A DNA stretch of 48,623 bases from Cryomorphaceae bacterium (GTDB taxonomy: Bacteria; Bacteroidota; Bacteroidia; Flavobacteriales_D; Cryomorphaceae), in assembly GCA_003565555.1 (NCBI GenBank), contig PXBH01000036.1, positions 1-48,623 of the forward strand, written 5' to 3'. The notes under the pieces were generated by a model. The model saw only the letters and a list, made by a program, of their open reading frames with translations, had not been told where the DNA came from and did not search any database. This document shows positions 44,374 through 48,623 of this stretch, in pieces. Made by a program: the position numbers and the translations under genes. The number at the start of each line of letters is the position of its first letter. Positions within the stretch are counted from its first letter, which is position 1.

Positions 44374-44390
44374 TTCGACCGCGTTTTTTT
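44366..44390 (+). terminator. Rho-independent terminator overlapping the racemase stop codon
   Basis: GCGGT-gattcg-ACCGC followed by GTTTTTTT. The 5' arm includes the first base of the TGA stop codon. Confidence 0.65.
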
Positions 44391-44447
44391 CACTTTACCC
44401 TGTCGGGAAAAATTAAATGCGCAGGCCTTCTGCCTTCGGGCAACGGC

Positions 44448-44455
44448 TATTTTTG
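44448..44455 (+). promoter_or_regulatory. -7 element upstream of the two-TM protein gene
   Basis: TATTTTTG, a full TAnnTTTG match, about 66 bases before the ATG. No TTG at the usual upstream spacing. Confidence 0.45.
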
Positions 44456-44521
44456 ACCATACGTGCGTCGGAAAAGCCCGTGAAGTGCGGGGCCCGGACC
44501 TGTCGGTAAACCTTGTGATCG

Positions 44522-45286
44522 ATGTCTAAACCTGCCCATGCGCGGAAGCGCACCCTCAGAGAAAAAATAACCGCCCCCTTCTTCACCAAAGGCGACCTCC
44601 CGATCATGGTGTATCTCACCGTTTTCGGCACGATGGCGCTTCTGTGGTACATGCGGGAGCGCTATGACGGGCTGCCGCTGGATTTTATGATCGAGCTTTT
44701 CGGCGTGGCTTTCACCCTCTTCATCATCGACATCATGCTGGTGCGGTCGAAAAACAAACGGTGGAAAGTGGTGCGTGACGACGTGAATTACCTCATTGCT
44801 CGCGGGGTGCACCGGCTTCGCGACGGATTGGCGACCAGATTCTTCGGATTCAACCCAGAAACCGACGGCAGCGTATCGCTCACCGATCAGCGCACCGCCT
44901 TCTTCGCCGATCTCGGCAACCGCAATGAAGAAGAGATCGCCACCCTCCTGCGCGAACAGGAGGCATTCTCCAATGAAAGCTACGCCTACCTCAATGAGCG
45001 CGCAGCGGATATCTGGTCCGTCCTGAACATGAAGTATGCAGAGTATTTCCCGCCCGAGCTGGTGTCACAGCTCATCAGCCTCCACATTTGCCTCAAAGAT
45101 GCGGGCGGGCACATCCGTCAATACCGAAAATCGGAGCGCTTCGTCGAGAAAAAGGAATTTTATCGCACCGCCGCTATCACGGGTCTGTGCGACACCCTCG
45201 GAAAAGCCGTCCGCCTGCTGAATGCATTGAAGGATGCGGGATTTTCCGAGCCGGTCAGGGATTACCTCTCGGGGTCCGAAAGGTGA
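44522..45286 (+). CDS. Two-transmembrane protein of unknown function
   Basis: A 254-residue protein with a basic N-terminus, two membrane helices (about residues 27-44 and 53-75, the latter LFGVAFTLFIIDIMLV) and a soluble, largely helical C-terminal domain of about 175 residues that should face the cytoplasm by the positive-inside rule. No family recognised and no catalytic motif seen. It follows the racemase after a terminator and has its own -7 element, so it is probably an independent gene. Confidence 0.75.
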   Translation: MSKPAHARKRTLREKITAPFFTKGDLPIMVYLTVFGTMALLWYMRERYDGLPLDFMIELFGVAFTLFIIDIMLVRSKNKRWKVVRDDVNYLIARGVHRLRDGLATRFFGFNPETDGSVSLTDQRTAFFADLGNRNEEEIATLLREQEAFSNESYAYLNERAADIWSVLNMKYAEYFPPELVSQLISLHICLKDAGGHIRQYRKSERFVEKKEFYRTAAITGLCDTLGKAVRLLNALKDAGFSEPVRDYLSGSER

Positions 45287-45397
45287 ATATCCCGCAAGTC
45301 GGCTGCTCGGGCCGGAATCCGAAGACCCGGGCAGAGGCCGGCACCGGCAGCTATATCAGCCATCAGAGCCGCATCCCCAAAACGCTCCCGGTTGCCT

Positions 45398-45432
45398 GAC
45401 CTGACAGGTTTTGAACTCCTGTCAGGTCTAAG
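45398..45432 (+). repeat. Palindromic intergenic repeat, copy 1
   Basis: GACCTGACAGG-ttttgaact-CCTGTCAGGTC, a perfect 11-bp inverted repeat, followed by TAAG. The CCTGACAGG core resembles palindromic repeats I know from intergenic regions of other Bacteroidota. Confidence 0.75.
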
Positions 45433-45469
45433 CCGAAGCGGACTGTGACCCTTCTTACTTTTGCCAATG

Positions 45470-45504
45470 CTTAGACCATACGGGTTTCGGAAACCCGTCA
45501 GGTC
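45470..45504 (-). repeat. Palindromic intergenic repeat, copy 2 (inverted)
   Basis: Read on the minus strand it starts GACCTGACGGGTTT and ends AAACCCGTATGGTCTAAG, the same 35-base frame as copy 1 including the TAAG tail, with a central stem that has diverged but kept base pairing. The two copies face each other across 37 bases. Confidence 0.7.
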
Positions 45505-45548
45505 ACCCGGGCGCGAACGTTTCTCGTTCTGATCAACCTTTTGCCGAT

Positions 45549-45570
45549 GCCCACGGTTGTCGCTGTGGGC
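45549..45570. repeat. Short inverted repeat
   Basis: GCCCAC-N10-GTGGGC, extendable by one or two wobble pairs. No T run follows, so it is not an obvious terminator. Confidence 0.4.
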
Positions 45571-45729
45571 TTGGCGGTTCTTCAACCGGACTCAAAAAGC
45601 CCGCAAGGAGCGCCCGGAGGCCATTTCCAAAATGTTCAATCTCGTGACAAGAAAGACGTATAATACCTTCCCGGTTTGGGCCCGGATTTCCGCCTTCTCG
45701 AAGAGGCGCCCTTACAGGCCGAATCCGTT

Positions 45730-46794
45730 TTACATTCCTTTGCTGTTGATTAGCTTTTGTCGTCTTACCCCGGGACCGCTGAATCGGGTCCGGTAACCGA
45801 GCACAAGCTCTACCCCGCCCTGACCGTTGTTGGCGCGCGAGAGACCGGAGGTGGTGAAATCATAGCTGATTCCCAAAGAGAAATCGTAGTAATTCACCCG
45901 TCCGATGAAGTAAACCGCATCTTGGTAGCGGTAGTAAGCGCCTGCATTTGTGGAGAGGTTGTTTCGGAAATCTGTGAATTGGGTGCGGTCCCAAAGGGAG
46001 AACTCCACCTCACCGCCTACGTCAATGATCCTGTTTGGCCCTTGCCATACCATAAAGACATTGGGCAGAAAAGTCATGTTGGCATCGGGACGCCGAATAC
46101 TCATTCCGGAGTGAAAAACCACTTTCCTGAAAAGGGGATGCTCATCGCCGATCAGTTCTACGCGCGGCGCATTGGCATTAAGCAGTGATGCACCCACAAG
46201 GAGGCGGGTGTCCTCATCAATGGATTTGAACCACACCGCACCCGCTCCGAGTACAATATTGTCTTCGGCCATCATGCCTACAAAGGGCTCTCCGCTCGCC
46301 AATCCGGGATTGAATCCCGAGCCGGCCCACTGATTTTCCCAAGTAGCATTTGAAAAGTCGAGCGAGCGCTGCATATATGCGCCTTGCAGGCCGAATGAGA
46401 TATAATTCGGGTTGGCATCGGAGCCGCCCAAATCAAGGGCATAAGATACCGAACCCGCGATGTGGAGGGTATTAAAATTCACGGTGCCCGAATTGTCGCT
46501 TACTACGTGCAGACCCACACCGAGAAAATTTTTGTCATAGGCATCATCGGTGAGTTTGATCGGCATATCTGCCGTGAAGGCCATGGTGCGGAAAGGCTCT
46601 GAAAGTGCACTGTACTGGTTGCGGTAGTTTACCATACTGCGGAAATCCCCTTCGAAAGCTCCTGCAGTAGCGGGATTGTAGGTAATGGGTGCGGCAAAGA
46701 ATTGCGAGAAGTGATAGTCTTGCTGAGATACCGCTGCCCCGCCTGCACTGAGTGCGACAACCGTTAACAGAATATTGCGTAGCGTTTTTATCAT
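45730..46794 (-). CDS. PorP/SprF family type IX secretion outer-membrane protein
   Basis: A 354-residue outer-membrane protein with a signal peptide (residues 1-22, ending AVSQ) and an N-terminus QDYHFSQFFAAPITYNPATAG that is diagnostic of the PorP/SprF family, followed by alternating beta strands of a barrel. These proteins work with one type B cargo each, helping it through the T9SS or anchoring it. It follows the cargo gene by 11 bases on the same strand. The start at MIKTLRNIL is set by the signal peptide; a longer frame to 46926 would overlap the cargo gene. Confidence 0.95.
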   Translation of the reverse strand: MIKTLRNILLTVVALSAGGAAVSQQDYHFSQFFAAPITYNPATAGAFEGDFRSMVNYRNQYSALSEPFRTMAFTADMPIKLTDDAYDKNFLGVGLHVVSDNSGTVNFNTLHIAGSVSYALDLGGSDANPNYISFGLQGAYMQRSLDFSNATWENQWAGSGFNPGLASGEPFVGMMAEDNIVLGAGAVWFKSIDEDTRLLVGASLLNANAPRVELIGDEHPLFRKVVFHSGMSIRRPDANMTFLPNVFMVWQGPNRIIDVGGEVEFSLWDRTQFTDFRNNLSTNAGAYYRYQDAVYFIGRVNYYDFSLGISYDFTTSGLSRANNGQGGVELVLGYRTRFSGPGVRRQKLINSKGM

Positions 46795-46805
46795 ATAAAA
46801 TCCCC

Positions 46806-48623
46806 CTATCGTACCAGTGTTACATCCCCTGTGAGTCGCTCTTGTCTGCCCTCCGCAAAGCGCACGTCGAGCACCCAAACGAAAGTGCCCGGGTTTAGCG
46901 GTCGACCGTTTTGTGTTCCGTCCCATCCATCGGATTGCCGAGTAGATTCAAATACCAGTTGTCCGTAGCGGTTGTACACTTGGAAATTCATTCGCGTGAT
47001 GCCCTGCCCGAGTACACGGAGCACGTCGTTTCTGCCGTCACCGTTCGGAGAAAAGGCCGAAGGCACACCCACCGCTTGAGCGAAATTGACAAATACGGTG
47101 ACCGTATCGGTAGTCTTACAGCCCCCGGGCTCTTTGTAGCTTACGATATATGTTATAGTTTCCCTCGGGCGAGAAGTAACCTCTTGCCTCCTGAAATTGT
47201 CCACGAGGTCGAAAGGCTGCCATTCGAAATCTCCCTGCGGATTGGGGTTTCCCGCAATATTCGCAGTAAGCGTCACGAGCGCTCCCGAAGTAATCGTTTG
47301 GTCGGGACCGGCGCTCAATCCCGGATTCGGTGCCACGAAAATGTTGTGTACGACAGGTGTGGCCGAGCCTGCCACGTTGGAGGCCTCTACGATGACGGCG
47401 TAATTGCCCTCTTCGGGAAAACAGATGATTCCCGGATTGAAAGCGGTACTCGTTTGAGGATTGCCTCCGGTGAACGTCCAATTCACATCAATCGCATCGG
47501 TAAAATCCCCTGTGATGTTTGCACAGTCTCCGGCACAGATGGTGTCAGGAATATTAACCGAGATCTGAGGTCGACAAGAAGCATCGTTCACTACGGTCAC
47601 CACATTATTGAAGACACGGGTGCTGTCTCCGCCCGCTCCGCTCACCGTCAGCGACGCAGAGTACGTGCCGGGGGAATTGTAGCAAACGGTAGGATTGGTC
47701 TCATCGGAAGTCAGCGGATTCCCGCCCTGAAAGCTCCATTCAACAGCGTTGATTCCCAGCCCGGTGCTTACGCTCGAAAATTGGACACATTTTCCGGCAC
47801 AAACCGTGTCTGCACTCACCTCTATGCGCGGTACGGGCTTGTTGATGCATTGGGTCACGGTGATGAAATTCGTGAATACTTCAGAGTCGATCTGACCGAA
47901 TTCATTGGAGGCGGTCAGCGTTACGTTGAATGTACCGGGAGTGTCATAGCAAACTACTTGCGGGTTTTGATCGGTCGATACAGCCGAATTGATGTCTGAA
48001 ACCCCTTGAAAAACCCAGAGGTACTCATCAATCAGACCCAGCGATTCGCTGGTAAAGTCGACACAATCGCCGGTGCAAATATCTGTTTGGCTCGCATTGA
48101 TCCCCACTTGAGGCGGACCCGTACACGGATCTACGGTGATTTGAATGGTCTTGGTAATTGCCGAGAGGCCCTCTTGGTCTTCCGCCGCCAGAGTGACGGT
48201 ATAGGTGCCGGGATTCTCGTAGCACACGAGCGGATTTTGCTGGGTAGAACTTGCGAAAACAGTCTCCCCTTCAGCTTGACCGCCCGGCAAATCCCATTGC
48301 CAAGCAAATACCGTGAAATCAGAAGTGGACAGATCGGTGAATTGAATACACTCTCCGGGACAAATGACCATGCGGGAAGCTTCAAAATCCACATCGGGAC
48401 CGGTGCAGTCAATCACTTGAATAAAGTTGTTCAGAGTTTCCTCCGATGTTCCGTCGTCATCAACAGCTTCGAGGGTGACATCATAAAATCCGAATTCAGT
48501 CAAACAAATATTGGTCGGATTCTGCTCATTGCTTACCGTCTCCTCCCCGCTCGGTGAGGTGAAGGTCCAGGTCCATTCGCTGATATTATTTCCCGTGCTG
48601 AGGTCGGTAAAATCAAAGCATTC
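46806..48623 (-). CDS. Large T9SS cargo with PKD repeats and gliding-motility-type C-terminal domain (partial)
   Basis: The last 605 residues of a large surface protein; the frame stays open to the right edge, so the N-terminus is missing. It contains a partial and four complete PKD-like repeats of about 90 residues, each with Cys pairs in patterns such as ICPGECIQF and CAGDCANI and a later Cys before the PGTY/EGNY turn, then a further Ig-like domain (GPDQTITSGALVTLTAN). The end is a type B sorting domain, with PSAFSPNGDGRNDVLRV, VYNRYGQLVFES and DGWDGTQNGRPLNPGTFVW. Secreted by the type IX system and tied to the adjacent PorP/SprF gene. Substrate or adhesion target unknown. Confidence 0.95.
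   Translation of the reverse strand, partial: ECFDFTDLSTGNNISEWTWTFTSPSGEETVSNEQNPTNICLTEFGFYDVTLEAVDDDGTSEETLNNFIQVIDCTGPDVDFEASRMVICPGECIQFTDLSTSDFTVFAWQWDLPGGQAEGETVFASSTQQNPLVCYENPGTYTVTLAAEDQEGLSAITKTIQITVDPCTGPPQVGINASQTDICTGDCVDFTSESLGLIDEYLWVFQGVSDINSAVSTDQNPQVVCYDTPGTFNVTLTASNEFGQIDSEVFTNFITVTQCINKPVPRIEVSADTVCAGKCVQFSSVSTGLGINAVEWSFQGGNPLTSDETNPTVCYNSPGTYSASLTVSGAGGDSTRVFNNVVTVVNDASCRPQISVNIPDTICAGDCANITGDFTDAIDVNWTFTGGNPQTSTAFNPGIICFPEEGNYAVIVEASNVAGSATPVVHNIFVAPNPGLSAGPDQTITSGALVTLTANIAGNPNPQGDFEWQPFDLVDNFRRQEVTSRPRETITYIVSYKEPGGCKTTDTVTVFVNFAQAVGVPSAFSPNGDGRNDVLRVLGQGITRMNFQVYNRYGQLVFESTRQSDGWDGTQNGRPLNPGTFVWVLDVRFAEGRQERLTGDVTLVR

Larger units (their letters stand above)
45287..45729. 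other. Gene-free region with palindromic repeats
   Basis: About 440 bases between the two-TM gene and the convergent PorP/SprF gene. It has no supportable gene. It contains two related 35-base palindromes in inverted orientation and a further short inverted repeat, listed separately. Confidence 0.7.

Noticed and set aside
45262..45585. Minus-strand frame through the palindromic repeats
   Set aside because: Runs over two palindromes and the end of a real gene; low-complexity Arg/Gly/Pro sequence.

Overview
The window reads as chromosomal DNA of a member of the Bacteroidota, most likely a flavobacterium-like (Flavobacteriales) organism. Evidence: a type IX secretion cargo with a gliding-motility-type C-terminal domain beside its PorP/SprF partner at the right edge; promoters of the Bacteroidota form TTG-N19/20-TAnnTTTG in front of many genes, with no clear Shine-Dalgarno sequences; many small outer-envelope lipoproteins; and a divergent gyrA/clpC pair. 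I see no phage, transposase, CRISPR array, rRNA or tRNA. Coding density is high and gene-free stretches are short.

Layout. 1-5.1 kb (minus strand): a gene fragment, HU, a secreted cupin, fmt, an RlmI-type rRNA methyltransferase and recQ. 5.3-8.3 kb (plus): ilvE, a LOG-family nucleosidase and an unusual lactate/malate dehydrogenase. 8.4-11.7 kb (minus): a SOUL haem-binding protein and the phenylacetyl-CoA epoxidase genes paaABCD, with no paaE. 11.8-20.7 kb: mixed single genes, namely a PNPOx-like flavoprotein, two YceI proteins, a DUF2141 protein, an MscS channel, a DPP5-like S9 peptidase, a glycosyltransferase, a DUF2147 protein, a methyltransferase and a CBS protein. 20.8-24.6 kb: TPR protein, an orphan RHH antitoxin-like protein and several small lipoproteins. 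24.8-31.6 kb: aldehyde dehydrogenase, gyrA and clpC. 31.8-35.3 kb: DUF493, a GNAT-like protein, aroK, a PRTase and a haem-c lipoprotein. 35.4-39.7 kb (minus): a compact argBDCJ operon. 39.9-45.3 kb (plus): an ATP-grasp ligase, a 663-residue unrecognised protein overlapping a divergent alanine racemase, and a two-TM protein. 45.3-48.6 kb: an intergenic region with inverted repeats, then the T9SS pair.

The most interesting region is 39.9-44.4 kb. The 663-residue protein carries a Gln-Cys...His...Asn series (Q393, C399, H557, N579) in the order and approximate spacing of papain-fold cysteine enzymes. Its stop codon overlaps the start of a racemase with several substituted signature residues, and an ATP-grasp ligase with an amino-acid-ligase-like signature lies just upstream. 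This would fit a small cytoplasmic system that makes or trims an amide or peptide bond, but that function is inference. Second is an orphan minus-strand terminator at 13.26 kb with a promoter-like -7 element about 90 bases upstream of the hairpin and no protein gene between them, a candidate small RNA.

Regulation that can be read directly is mostly housekeeping-type promoters, several of which place the transcription start within a few bases of the start codon, suggesting leaderless or near-leaderless mRNAs, plus strong hairpin terminators.
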